Shown here: piece by piece, positions 1 to 11,116 of the stretch
How positions within the stretch are numbered: position 1 is the stretch's first letter
Layout: every line of letters starts with the position of its first letter
DNA from: Gibbula magus
Lineage: Eukaryota > Mollusca > Gastropoda > Trochida > Trochidae
Reading direction: 5' to 3'
NCBI GenBank assembly: GCA_936450465.1
Contig: OW388297.1
Span: forward strand, 60,144,581-60,208,580
Length of the DNA stretch: 64,000 nt
Translations under genes and position numbers: made by a program
The notes under the pieces: model-generated
Told to the model about the DNA's origin: nothing
Database searches by the model: none
Seen by the model: the letters and a program-made list of their open reading frames with translations, nothing else

Positions 1-300
1 CATTAGCCAAGGAGCCTGCACACAACTTTTCAGCTCTCTAGACCTTTTGGAACTTGAGAAGAAGATGAAAATAGGTTTTTAAGGTTGTGACCCCTGTGAC
101 CCCATTCAAGGTCACAGGGTCACAAAATCTACAATTTAGAATCACCATTAAAACAAAATCACCATCACAGAAAATTTCAGCTCCCTAGACCAAGTGGTTC
201 TGGAGAAGAAGACGAAAATGCGAAAAGTTTACAGACGGCCGGACGCCGGACACCATGGCATGCCATAAGCCCATCGGGCCTTTCAGGCCAGATGAGCTCA
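1..300 (+). repeat. Family A satellite-bearing element, 3' part (cut by window start)
   Basis: The window opens inside a ~145-bp satellite monomer of family A (landmarks GTGACCCCTGTGACCCC, GGAGAAGAAGATGAAAATAG). It passes through a short GGAC-like stretch (GACGGCCGGACGCCGGAC) and ends in the family 3' module, AAGCCCATCGGGCC, then TTTCAGGCCAGATGAGCT. The 5' end lies outside the window. Non-autonomous and non-coding; short open frames through it are translations of the repeat. Confidence 0.8.
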
Positions 301-392
301 CAAGTACCATTTTCGGGACAGATCAGAGACGGACAGACAGAGGGGCTTCGCGACAACATAAACCCCCTTGGGTTTCACCCGGGGGTAAAAAG
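301..392 (+). repeat. 3' end of another hairpin-satellite element
   Basis: Directly after the family A end lies a short GGACAGACAGAGG tract followed by the hairpin ACCCCCTTGGGTTTCACC with CGGGGGT closing the stem. This is the 3' end architecture (GGAC-like tract plus C/G-rich hairpin) seen in the other families. No matching 5' half is present, so this is a fragment. Confidence 0.5.
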
Positions 393-3009
393 TGCACATG
401 TTATAAACATGTTACTCTGAAATTTATGCTTTCTGTATCAAACGGTTTCGGAGTGAGTGTGTTACTCTTTAAAGCTGCTTGGGCAGTATCACATCCATTA
501 TCGGCAAATGGTTTTGGAGAAGAAGGCTTAAAGGTTAGATGAAATGACATATGGTCACATTCGTATTCGTTGAAAAGGGGTTTCAATTTGACAATTGCTC
601 GATTTTAAATTTCTGAAAAAGACCCATAAATTACTTATATACGGCTTTTTAAAAAAGTGCCTAATTAAGCTCCGGCGACCAGAATGAAAGTGGGCGGGGA
701 TGGTCGCTGAAGCGTATATCGTGTTGTGACGTACGTAGAGTAGCCTCATCATGGCCGCTAATCATAATTTAACGCGTTTCCCCCACTTTTAAACTGCTCA
801 TATAAGACAGAAAACTTCATCAAAACAACCCCAATTTTCGATAAACGGATTACTTAACTATTCAACTAGCGATTTCATATGGTTACAACAACTGGTGCGT
901 GCTTCATTAGAGTGCATTCTGCGCTTTTGTATAGTATGTTTGTAGCAATTAATCGCGGAACTAGAAGGGAAGGTATGACAGTTCAAGTGACACTGAAACA
1001 AGGGAAGAAGACTATCGCAGGAATTGCGTGAAGAGAGATTAAGTAGTATCAATTGATCAAATTATGTTGAATAATCGGCATGTTAATTTTGTTTTGTATG
1101 TAGTAATAAATAAATATATACGGTAGGTATATTTTCATATACACTGAACGATTGACTGTTCAAACAAGCGAGACAACATTGCAGATTTATAAATAACATT
1201 GTGTATTTAATATAAAAGATTACTGTATTTTAAGTTTGTCAATTAAAATATTCTATATATGATGTAATGCAATGCAAACCATTTTCACTTCACTTTCATG
1301 AATAATAAATGAACTGGATTGGTCAACAAGCTCAATGAAATTTACATGAAGATTGCTCTATTGTACACGCTAAACATATACATTATTATTACACAGATTG
1401 ATATAGACAACGAACACTATCGAATAAAAGAATTATGTTACCAGAAGCATTTTAATGCACATCTCGTTAATGATAACGAAATGGTTTAATTAATAGTCTC
1501 ATTGCTTTTATGTGTCACTTCTGCACATCAACACACACTTCTCAGTTTAGTGGATCATATAGAGGTTTCTTCCAGATCAAAGTGGAGTAGTGTTGTTACA
1601 GCAAATTAGTTTACGCAATTAAGAAGCTGAGTATGTGAGAAGGACCTGGAAGGAGTGCAATTATGTTTGTACAGATAACAAGTTTACTGGACCGATTCAA
1701 TTATATAACAAATGGCAAGTCGGTGACCAGCATGTCATACATGTTTATTGTCAAACGTTCTGTCTTGGTGACACAAAGGAAATACAAAATAAACATTAAC
1801 GCAACATTCAGTCTAGATGTTGTCAGCCAATGAAATTATTTTTAGTGTAAACTCGTCATAACTATTTGGTTTTCTATCTTGCCATTTGCAAAAAAGACTT
1901 TTGCGAAAGAGGGTTATTATTTGACCATCTTCTGTTTCAGAGTACTGTCATTGATGGATTTAAAGGTTTAAATTTTGTGTCTAATGTGCATTTGGATATT
2001 CATATTGTCCTTTAGGATACGTTTATAAGGTAAGCTTCTTACATTAAATGACACTCTTTTTGTCAATTATATTTGATTAACCACACATTTTATTGAAAAC
2101 ATTATCTTATTATCTATTAGATTCTAAATGTTTTAATGTGTAATAAGTGATAACTAAATCGTAAAATGTAACATTGGGATGCGATTTTTTTCGTAGCCGG
2201 ATTCGTAGACGTATTATTATCGTTGCTAATGAACTTCTTTTGATGTTTTAAAATATGTGGTGAGTTACTTTGTTGTAATGTACAGTTAGTAAATTAGGTT
2301 GTCGGTTGATTAACGACGTTAAAAAACAGGATGTTGTGAAGTGCTTTTATTGTCGATGGCTTACAATAGGGCCTACTTCGCCGGCGTGCTTATCTCACGT
2401 TTGTTGTTTTATTTTAAACACAAACATTCTCTAACAAAAAATAACAACAACACCGACTATCCGATTTCGTTGTCTCAACTATACATCGTTCATATTATCA
2501 TATCTTGGTTTCATTTTGTCATCAAGAAGTATATCATTAGCATTGATTTATCTTATGTCTACGAACGTCTATGAATCCACCGTCTCTCACTAGTTATATC
2601 AATTATATTTGATATATATAACGATATTTTGGTACATTTGTAAAGTGAAACTTGATAACTAACATTACTCGAACAGTTTACAGCAGAACAGCGATGTGGC
2701 ATTATTGCAAAGCGTAGATATAACAGATTAACTGACCGATTCCCCAGTGTTTGCCATTGTAAATAGTAAGCGAATGTTTACACCCCGTCCCTTCACGTAC
2801 GTCACTTCCGGTATCTTCCAACTCTCTAAGCCCCGCCCCATTTTTGGTTTGTTGGTCACGGGTGAAAAGCAGACGATGTTTTTCGGTGTTTTTAAGTCGC
2901 TCTAGTTTAATATAGGAACAACATATGGATTTCTTTTGGGTCTCGTTTTTCACAAAATTGTCTAATGCAGTTAGGAATTCAATAAAAAATAATTTATTTC
3001 GGCCTTCCT
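393..3009. other. AT-rich intron or downstream sequence of ACTR3, no gene seen
   Basis: About 2.6 kb of AT-rich sequence on the downstream side of the ACTR3 exon at 3,102. Open frames are short and unconvincing. The last ACTR3 exon, encoding roughly 59 C-terminal residues in animal Arp3, is not recognisable here on the minus strand, so this is probably still intron. Confidence 0.5.
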
Positions 3010-3068
3010 TTAATCAGTGTCACTGCAGCCAGGTGCTAGGTCAGAGGCGATCCAGGCGGTGAGCCATT
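3010..3068 (+). repeat. Short dispersed repeat (SINE-like fragment)
   Basis: The segment containing CCAGGTGCTAGGTCAGAGG and CCAGGCGGTGAGC resembles 49,325-49,372 (CCCAGGTGCTAGTGGACC, CCAGGCGTTGAGC) on the same strand. Two diverged copies suggest a small interspersed repeat of unknown class. It sits 34 bp from the ACTR3 splice donor. Confidence 0.4.
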
Positions 3069-3101
3069 AATTACTAGTAAGCTTTAATCAGTTAAGCTTA
3101 C

Positions 3102-3227
3102 CTTTATTCTGCCACCACTTAGTTCTTCACTGACTTTCAAACGGGCATCCACAAGTCTCTTGATATCCCTTTGCAGCTTCCTTCCGAAGTCTCTGAACAT
3201 TGTGGATCCTCCAGACAAAACAACATT
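3102..3227 (-). CDS. ACTR3: ACTR3 internal exon (actin-related protein 3), 42 codons
   Basis: Minus-strand exon with acceptor TGTTTACAG at its 5' side and donor GTAAGC after AAG. It starts [20 protein letters not shown] and ends [10 protein letters not shown]. This matches the subdomain of Arp3 around human residues 318-359; VLSGGSTMF is part of the nucleotide-binding fold shared with actin, while the insert after it is characteristic of Arp3. Arp3 is a subunit of the Arp2/3 complex, which nucleates branched actin filaments in the cytoplasm. The exon is 126 nt, so both flanking introns are phase 0. No stop or frameshift is seen. The next, terminal coding exon is expected at lower coordinates and is not in this window. 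Identity is very secure; the donor is supported by the position where open-frame similarity stops. Confidence 0.96.
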
Positions 3228-3310
3228 CTGTAAACAGACACATGTGCAGATTATTAGCTTGAATTGCCCAGTCCAGTTAATCATATATATATATATAGTG
3301 GTTTTATTTA

Positions 3311-3441
3311 GGAGATAAACCTACTGTGTTTGAAAATCAGAGACATGTTATACTGGATTGATAGCGAGTAAATTTTAAATTTACTCGCTATCAATCTAGT
3401 ATAACATGTCTCTGATTTTCAAACACAGTAGGTTTATCTCC
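3311..3441. repeat. Near-perfect palindromic MITE
   Basis: A 131-bp near-perfect inverted repeat centred near 3,376. The outer ends are GGAGATAAACCTACTGTG and its reverse complement CACAGTAGGTTTATCTCC; the centre is CGAGTAAATTTTAAATTTAC. It can form a very long hairpin. The same terminal sequence reappears once at 24,762-24,782, so it is the end of a dispersed family. No target duplication is certain (flanks TTTATTTA and ATTTTACC). Confidence 0.8.
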
Positions 3442-3623
3442 ATTTTACCATGACCGTTTTACCATGGGACTCTTTTTGTTGGATGCTGACAGTGCGTACA
3501 ATGGTAGCGCGCGAGCTCCGAATAACATTCGAAAAATCCTTTGTGACAACAGCAGCGATTTCGTACAAAAATATTGTTGTTATACACAAAGTTTTCCCCC
3601 ACAAGTTCTCTTTAACCATTTAA

Positions 3624-4070
3624 AACAAGATGTGTTTGTTAAACACGGATGCCCCCGGATATCAAAGTTATGGCCAAGGTTAAAGTTTTCTGAATATTGT
3701 CCATTGCAGCAAGGTCAAGGTCAAAAGGTCAAATATGATGACCTCATCTGAAAGGTCTCATCACAAGGTATGCACCTGCCAAGTATTAAAGCCGTAACTC
3801 TGAGCAATCCAAAGTTATGGCCAAGGTTAATGTTTTCTGAATATTGTCCACTGCGGCAAGGTCAAGGTCACAAGGTCAAATATGATGACCTCATCTGAAA
3901 GGTCTCATCACAAGGTATGCACATGCCAAGTATGAAAGCCCTAGCTCTGAGCAATCCAAAATTATGGCCAAGGTTAAAGTTTTTGTGGACAAACACACAG
4001 ACGGATGGACGGACGCCGGACACCATGTCATGCCATAAGCCCATCGGGCCTTTCAGGCCTGATGACCTAA
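3624..4070 (+). repeat. Family H element (AACAAG start, ~145-bp monomers, short GGAC-like tract)
   Basis: It starts with AACAAGATGTGTTTG and TTAAACACGG (hairpin TGTTTGTTAAACA), then GCCCCCGG. There follow nearly three tandem monomers with TATGATGACCTCATCTGAAA and TTATGGCCAAGGTTAAAG, a short GGAC-containing tract (GGATGGACGGACGCCGGAC), and the 3' module AAGCCCATCGGGCC, ending CCTGATGACCTAAAA. The 3' module is shared with family A although the monomers differ, so modules have been exchanged. The monomers contain TCAAGGTCA sites. Confidence 0.8.
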
Positions 4071-5035
4071 AAAGTTATTTTGTGATTTCAGAACTGGTCA
4101 GCATGACCATATCTCGTTCTCGATCTTCAAGGTCACACAGTAAATGATCACTTTTCATTGTGAAATAACAATCATGTAATGATTCAAAGTGTTAAAAGTT
4201 GAAATAATTATAAGCCATGTTCGCAAATGCATGCCCAAGTTGTGACCTCGCTGTGACCTTGACCTTTGACGGATTTTAGCGAATATCTTTTCAAATCTCA
4301 GTCTTTCTCTGTAATTGATATATACCAAGTAAGGGCCTGATAGCACAAAAGTTTTTGAAGTTATCGTGTTTACAAGGATTTTTGTAGTGATTTCAAAACT
4401 CATGACCTTGACCTTTGACCTTGAATGTGAGCATGTCAAAATAATTCCCCAGGTGTATAAGAAAGAAGCTATGTATAAGAGGCATTGATACCTTCTTGGA
4501 AAAAAGTTACTTAGTGATTTCAGAACTCGTGACCTTGACCCTATCTCGTAACCTAGACCTTTAAAATTCAACGTCACACAGTCAGTGATCACTTTTCATT
4601 GTGTATCACAATCATGTAATGATTCAGAGTGTTAATATTTGAAATAAGATATTTTCGCAAAAGCATGCTTAAGTTGTGACCTCGCTATGACCTTGACCTT
4701 TGAGGGATGTTAGCAAAAACCTTTTCAAATCTTGGCCTTTCTCCATAGTTGATATAGACCAAATAAGAGCCTGATAGCACAAATATTTTTCAAGTAATCG
4801 TGTTTACAAGAATGTTTTTAGCGATTTCAGAACTCTTGACTTTGACCTTTGACCTTGAATGTGAACATGTCAAAAAAATTCCCCAGGGGTATAAGTAAGA
4901 AGTTATGTATATGAGTTCTCAAAACCTTCTAGGAAAAAAGTTATAGCCAATACAAAACGCGGGGGCGGTGGCGATGGAAAGTCCTAAACTGTGCAAAAAC
5001 TGATAGCAGCTCCGACTAAGTCGGAGCTGCTAATT
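4071..5035 (+). repeat. Family I element, 5'-truncated (~430-bp monomers, terminal hairpin)
   Basis: About two ~430-bp monomers rich in TGACCTTGACCTTTGACC, ending in a perfect hairpin at 5,005-5,031 whose stem is AGCAGCTCCGACT with its complement, followed by AATTA. A second, 5'-complete copy is at 30,539-31,896. Here the 5' end is missing and family H ends directly inside the first monomer. The two perfect TGACCTTTGACCT sites at 4,409-4,421 and 4,843-4,855 are DR1-type nuclear receptor motifs. Confidence 0.8.
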
Positions 5036-5106
5036 AGCTTTACAAAAGGCCAATTTTGTCGGGCTTCGCCCCGAAGCCTAATCTACCTGGGGGCTAATTA
5101 TCACCC
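5031..5106 (+). repeat. Dispersed repeat, inverted partner at 57,751-57,810
   Basis: This stretch (GCTTTACAAAAGGCCAATTT, then TGTCGGGCTT and GGGCTAATTATCACC) is found as a reverse-complement copy at 57,751-57,810. The two copies lie in different ACTR3 introns about 52.7 kb apart. Class unknown. Confidence 0.6.
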
Positions 5107-5305
5107 ACGTGTTTTCATTGCCTCGGGTTTGCCCCGCCCGTACATGCTATCTGCCTCGCATCTAGCATCTATAAAAAAACTCGCCTTACTCCCGCACTTC
5201 ATATTATGTGAACGAATTGTTTGTTTTCAAAACAAATTACGGCAAAATAAAGGGGAAAGAATAGACTACAATCCCATATAAAATTCGCAAATGTCAAAAA
5301 AATAA

Positions 5306-6090
5306 CAAGAGTCATCAGAAGATGACATATCCCACCGGTTCCACAAAATTTGTAAAACACATCTTTGACAGATACTTGTGTATCTACTACCGTACTTCAG
5401 TTAGTGGGTATTACAGATGCTGAGTATGTTAAGGTATGTTAAGGGTTTTAGACTTCTGCTCCAGTAGCAGTCTCTGAGAAAAATAGTCTCTGAGAAAAGC
5501 AGTCCCCTTTGGTGATACCTTGAACAGAGTCCAAATATACGTAACAAGGGCAATAACTCCGCAAAGATTAATTGTGTGCTTCTCATTTTCGAACTCCATC
5601 AAGGTACTTATGCCCTCAAGCAACACACCAAATTGGGTAATCCTATCTTAAATAGTCTCTGAGAAAAGCTGTCCCCTTTAGAGATACCTTGAACAGAGTC
5701 CAAAATACGGAACAAGGGCAATAACTCCGGAAAAAATAATCACACCGTTCTTATTTTCGAACTCCATCAAGGTATTTATGTCCACAAGCCACACACAAAA
5801 TTTGGAAACCCTATCCTAAACAGTTTCTGAGAAAAGCTGTCCCCTTTGGAGATACCATGAACAGAGTCCAAATTACGGAACAAGGGCAATAACTCTTGAA
5901 AAAATAATCACACCGTTCTTATTTTCGAACTCCATCAAGGTATTTATGTCCACAAGCCACACACCAAATTTGGTTGTCCTATCTTCAATAGTTTCTGAGA
6001 AAAGCTGTCCCCTTTATAGCGGACGGACGGACGGACGGACGGACGCCGCTGAATACATAGTCCCCCGTTCCGCGTTGCGGCGGGGGACAA
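5306..6090 (+). repeat. Chimeric element: family D 5' end joined to family C monomers
   Basis: The first ~170 bp are a family D 5' end (AACAAGAGTCATCAGAAG hairpin, then ATCCCACCGG). From about 5,473 the sequence switches to family C: ~178-bp monomers (AGAAAAGCTGTCCCCTTT, ACGGAACAAGGGCAATAAC), a GGAC tract of about five units at 6,019-6,045, and the terminal hairpin formed by TCCCCCGTTCCGCG with CGGGGGA. The switch point shows recombination or template switching between families. Confidence 0.75.
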
Positions 6091-9066
6091 CAAAAAACCC
6101 ATTAGGAATGGACTGTATGTGCAGTAAAATATTGGTGCTGAAGGTGTGATCCTTTGATATCATGAAATGATATATATATATAAACATTGTCATAAGAAGT
6201 GATATATGCTGATTGTGTGAACTCATATCCAAATCATTATCTTCTCTTGGATATGAGAATGTGCCAATGTTTTAGAAATATTGTATTCAACTTTGAAGCA
6301 AACTTGAGCTGCCTCATAGAAAGACTATACAAAACAGTGTAATAGTAAATCAAATTAATATTCAATTTAACTATGAGAGTAAATAAAATCAAATATTTCC
6401 AAAATTTAAACAAAATAAATTTTATGATAAAATTAATTTCATGTGCACTGTTTCTATGTAATTCCTAAAATGCAAACACTTACACAAAGTAATGTTCAAT
6501 ACATGTTGTATACTTAGTTGAATAAATTTGGCTCTTATATTTGTTGTTTGTTTTATTCATGATTAAAAAGTGGAAATGCAATATTGCATCTTAATCGACT
6601 TTAATGTCACAGTAAAAATAGAAAACTTTTTTTCAGAATTCTTAGGTCTGTTTCAAGGTAAGTTTGTTTGATATGCAGGTAGGTGTAGGCAAATGTAAAA
6701 AACACAAGTCATGCTTACATATGTATTTACACACAGTTACAAATCTATTTTATAGAAATAAATATCTTTGTCCCTTTGGATAATGCTATTTACAAAATTA
6801 ATCATATGCATTGTGATGAAGTACATATGTTTTATTTTTTATATATATATCTGTAACTGAAAATACAGGTTAGTTAAAATTGCAAATGTTATTCAGTGGC
6901 GAAACGTGTGGATATGCATTGGAGTTCACTGCATCCCCGAGAAGACATCACGTGACCATGCAGGCACGGTAAAGTTATTTCGCCAAAAATGAAATAACCT
7001 ATGTATTATAGTCCACAAATTACAAAATATTTAACTACATGCATACACTATTAATGATGTATCTAAAATACGTAAGTTTGCCAGATATGTCAGCACTGAA
7101 ACACGTATGATATCAGCTGTTCGGTTAATTATTTGGGATTTTACTTCCGGGTTTGGTAAGAACCATTTTTAAAACTTTATCGCTGATATTGAGTATATTC
7201 CTTTTCTGTTTCTCTTCAAGTTGTCATATGCAAATATCTTGCAAGTTTTGACATTAAATGGTCGACTGGTATGATTGCCCGCGCAGTTTACTCGTCTGAC
7301 AGTGTTATTACTACGGCGGTTTGCCATTTGCATTAGTTTGTTTTCTCCAGTTGACGTCATACATTCCTTCGGGGAAAATCGAGATTTTTCCGGTGTTCTC
7401 CGTAAAACAAGATGGCCGACACGTCAAAAAGCGACGTAAACAGACATTTTTCTGACTTTTTTTACGATTTGCTAAAGTCACACATAAATTCAATGGTGAT
7501 GGGATGCGAGAATTTGTTGTTTATAAACCGATTCACATAATTTCCATGTCTTTGCAATGTGCATGTAAACAAATAGCAGTTACTTGAAAGAAATTGGAGC
7601 AAAATCATCCGGGAGTTGCTCTTTAATTTTACGCTCTAATAATCTCTGGTTTACAGGACAAAAATCAAAATGGTACCATCAACATGTCCCCATTAAAGTT
7701 GAACACAAGTTTAAAGTTGATAAAATAATTAAGAATGAAAATGTATGTGTGACTCAGTGTAATTATCAGAACTTATATTCAATAACCTGAAAAGGCAATT
7801 AACCTTTGATCTAAATACACACCTTATGTAGGCTCATTACTTGTATCAATATTGTTAGGCTAGGAAAAACGAGGAAACGGGTAATGGTAAAATGGTTCTT
7901 ATTAAATGAGTGAAGGGCATTTAGAATTCGGTAGGTTATACAACGTGTGATATGGATTATAGTTTCTTTATCACCTACGTATACAATACAAAGTTTCTTA
8001 GCTACACATTTTAACTAATATGCAAGATGACATCTTACTGAAAATGAGAATTTAACCGTAAAAATATTGATTAAAAATCGTATTTATCATAAAATATATA
8101 TTGCCGTCACACATCCAACAAAAGCCATTTTAGTTTGTGTATATTAAGATAATTATAATCTGCAATGTATATGACAAATAAATGAATATTCAAAACAAAG
8201 TACATGTATTGTAAAATTTAAGAATACTTAATTATCATATTCTATAAACATGCAGACACAATTTGGAAATTGGAGAGTTACTGGACATGGATTTTGATTT
8301 CTCAGTATGGTATAATAAATGTAATATGTGATGGGATATTTGAAATGAATCAAGTCAATTCAATTCTTTATTATTTATAAGTTGTATCAGTGTATACAGT
8401 ACAGTATCGTAGTATCTAATTGCCATCACTCATTCTGTGAGGAGCCAAGTTGCGCTATTAACGAGTTAAATAGAATATGCAAGCCTGGATATACTAGGAT
8501 ATGTGTGTATTGCAAGGGGGCAATCTGTGCGGCTATTACCATAAACTCAGGATACTTCTTAGGGAAGGACAATTGTGTGACAAAAGGCTATTCGTAAATA
8601 TTGTCCATTAAAAATCGTAAGACGTCTTGAATAAAACAGTGTATCGTCTTGAGAGAGCAGCCGAAATTGTAAACATATCAAATGATTAAGAACATGTTTA
8701 CTGTAGATTTTGCATGCACCCCTTCACTGCTGTCAACAATCTAAAACTGAGTGGGTCATCTCAAGATCTAAATTGGAGAGTAATTTCAAGAGTTCAAATT
8801 GATTAAATAAATAGTGTTCGGATAATGTAAAATAGGTGACTTGATGTTAAAATACAAGATTTAATCTTATCTTTAATATATAAATTATCGAAAATGTATT
8901 TTATATTTTTACTTGCATCCCCGACAGTAATTTTTAGTAGTTATTGTTATCTATAGAGGAATTGTTATAACAGTCGTTTAAAACGTAACGCTTCTCAATA
9001 TCTATCTAGTGGTTCTTGAACATAAATATTGAACATCTTTCAAAGGCATTTAGAAGTTGGTTAGAT
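6091..9066. other. AT-rich ACTR3 intron, no recognised gene
   Basis: Mostly AT-rich unique-looking sequence. A possible first exon is listed separately at 7,412. Around 8,342-8,400 a stretch AATCAAGTCAATTCAATTC followed by TTTATTATTTATAAG looks like the reverse strand of a retroposon 3' tail (AATAAAGAATTGAATTGACT). Nothing else is recognised. Confidence 0.5.
7412..7540 (+). CDS. Possible first exon or small ORF (42 aa), unrecognised
   Basis: A 42-codon frame starts at AACAAGATGGCCGAC, a good start context, with protein MADTSKSDVNRHFSDFFYDL at its N-terminus. Upstream lie ACTTCCGGG (about 7,145) and TTTTTCCGG, ETS-like sites, and the start itself matches a YY1 element (AAGATGGCCG), which is common at animal TATA-less promoters. 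I do not recognise the protein, and no further exon could be linked. It is on the strand opposite to ACTR3 and inside its intron. It may be a real first exon, a transposon remnant or chance. Confidence 0.2.
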   Translation: MADTSKSDVNRHFSDFFYDLLKSHINSMVMGCENLLFINRFT

Positions 9067-9214
9067 GAAGGAGAACGAGTTCTATGGATATACAACTTCT
9101 TTATTGCAGGAGTGCGACGTTTCGATGTAGCTTGATAACAGTTTTAGAATCTACAACGAAACGTCGCACTTCTGCAATAAAGAAGTTGTATATCCATAGA
9201 ACTCGTTCTCCTTC
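9067..9214. repeat. Inverted repeat with Penelope-like 3' end motifs
   Basis: Two ~58-bp arms (9,067-9,125 and 9,157-9,214) are almost exact reverse complements, with the landmarks GAGAACGAGTTCTATGG and AACGTCGCACTTCTGC. The right arm reads CGAAACGTCGCACTTCTGC followed by AATAAAGAAG. CGAAACGTCG followed by AATAAAG is a familiar signature of Penelope-like element termini in marine invertebrates, so this may be a remnant of such a terminus. Confidence 0.6.
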
Positions 9215-10582
9215 ATATATATATTGAAATTTTACAAAATTAAAAAACAATATGTTTTGATGACAGCATTTTAACATACGATTTTTTTTATCTAATGTAT
9301 TCCAATTGAACGTTTTTTTAAAATGCAAGGATTAAGTTGAAGATACAGTCCATGTTTTAGTACATTTTGTGTTACATTTAATATTTTACAGATATAAAGA
9401 TCGAATTAGCCACCGGACATTGATTTTTTTCTTACAAAACCATCACAAAGATGTTATCCACGGGGCGGAAATAACTTCTGTAATAGTAATAGTTTCTTAC
9501 CGGTACTTGCGCACACAGCTTTTCTCCCTTATCCAGTATAACCAATTGTTAACATGTACTCAATAACAATTTACAAATTGATATGATATTAAAATATAAA
9601 GACAACTTTAATTATTTCCCTTTATTTCACTATCAAATTATCAAAAAAAGGACATTGCAATTTAAGCATGTTGCAGTAGACACAGATTATTATGAACTTA
9701 TAAGTTGGGACAAATGTTAGGATTAAACCGATATTCATTATACATTCATATACAAACTTTTGGAAAATGCAAGTCCTGTATATTATTACATGTAATAAAA
9801 GACAACTTTATCCATATAAAATATATTTTTTGCGAAGGCATCTGTCTGGCTTACTGCAATTTTGACATACATCTTATATCCAGCAGTTGAAGAGAATACA
9901 ATAGAAACAAATAAGTATTTGAATTAATATTGGAATAGTATATATGACTTAACAGCAAAATAACAAAGTCTGTATTCGATATTATTATCATATGACCGAA
10001 AAGGTAATATATTCTATATACCAAGCCAATCAATTATTCTATTCACGGACACAACATAATTTGTCTTTATCCCTACTATTGAATTCACTTAAATGTACAA
10101 CAGATCGGCAAAATAATTGAATTCTAATGTAATGGAAGTTTAAATCATATTTTCTATACACAGTTGAATGCTCTTATAATTTATCGAGCTTTATTGTTGA
10201 ACAAATGAATGGATGTTCACATCGAGGAAACATTACGTCATTTTAAAAATTTTAATAGAGCATATACCTAGGGAAAGGAAAGTATGATAAATGCACAATG
10301 GCGTAAATGAAATAACGACATACATGTATAAGTAAATGCATAGTTCCTAATCAGCTTATTCCTTCATTACTCATTCGTTAATTAGCGCGTCAGCCATGCA
10401 TGACTGAAGGCACACAAGGGGCGTTATAATGAGGAAGCATGGTAGAGTAGGAAAACTTCAACATCAAATATCCGCTTTTCTAATTAAGTTATAAAGTTGA
10501 TTTTAAAAATGTGTGTTAAAGTTAATAAGCAGTTTCAGAATATACCAAAATAGTTAAGATATCTCGTAAAAAATAAAAACTC
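9215..10582. other. AT-rich ACTR3 intron, nothing recognised
   Basis: AT-rich sequence without convincing open frames, tandem repeats or transposon termini on either strand. Confidence 0.5.
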
Positions 10583-10640
10583 GAAATTTCTAGAAACTTT
10601 CTAGATACACACTAGAAACTTTCTAGAAATTTCTAGAAAG
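10583..10640. promoter_or_regulatory. Palindromic cluster of heat-shock-element-like motifs
   Basis: The sequence GAAATTTCTAGAA (10,583-10,595) and, inverted, TTCTAGAAATTTCTAGAA (10,621-10,638) flank a short centre. The second is four alternating TTC/GAA pentamers with 2-nt spacing, an exact heat shock factor consensus. The whole region forms an inverted repeat. It lies 384 bp downstream, in the ACTR3 sense, of the donor of the 11,024 exon. No transposon terminus is visible around it. Binding is inference. Confidence 0.4.
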
Positions 10641-11023
10641 GGGGTATTTTGTTTCTTGCTTAACTGTACCTTATCTAATTAAAACATTAATTATTCAAAA
10701 TGCTCAATGATGACAAAGTGTCATCATTCAGTTTCCTCAAGTATATACCCATAGGGTTCACCGTGAACAAAAATATTTTCTATGGACGCACTTTCCCGGT
10801 CACAAGGACTGGCTGCCGGACTATATTTTGGTGTCTGAAAATCAGAATAACCTAAGCAGCAAAAGGCACCACTTCAACATTAGGTCTAACCATGTACCAA
10901 GTTTCGTGAAAAGAATATTGAACGCTTTTTTAAATATGAAAACGAAAACAAAGCTTTGCTGGGGACATAATTAGACACGGATAAGAATATAACATAGAGG
11001 GTTGCTTCAGACATACAGCATAC

Positions 11024-11116
11024 CTTGTACAGGCCACGTCTAACATCAATGGGACAATTCTGGATAACATCATCGACCACTTCAGATATTGGAGTCGTAA
11101 AATCAGGGTTTGAAAA
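11024..11116 (-). CDS. ACTR3: ACTR3 internal exon, 31 codons
   Basis: Minus-strand exon preceded by the acceptor CTGTTTCAG and followed by the donor GTATGC. It encodes [20 protein letters not shown] followed by [11 protein letters not shown], matching Arp3 around human residues 287-317. CPIDVRR is a strongly conserved Arp3 segment; the glycine before LYK replaces the usual proline. It joins in phase 0 to the 20,270 exon upstream (ending PEIFFHPE) and to the 3,102 exon downstream (starting NVVLSGG), as in Arp3. 93 nt, open throughout. Confidence 0.95.

Noticed and set aside
2341..2574. Plus-strand 77-codon frame as a gene
   Set aside because: AT-rich, no recognised domain, no supporting promoter or splice signals.
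1..3000. Last exon of ACTR3
   Set aside because: No minus-strand frame here shows the conserved end of Arp3 with a splice acceptor; it probably lies before the window.
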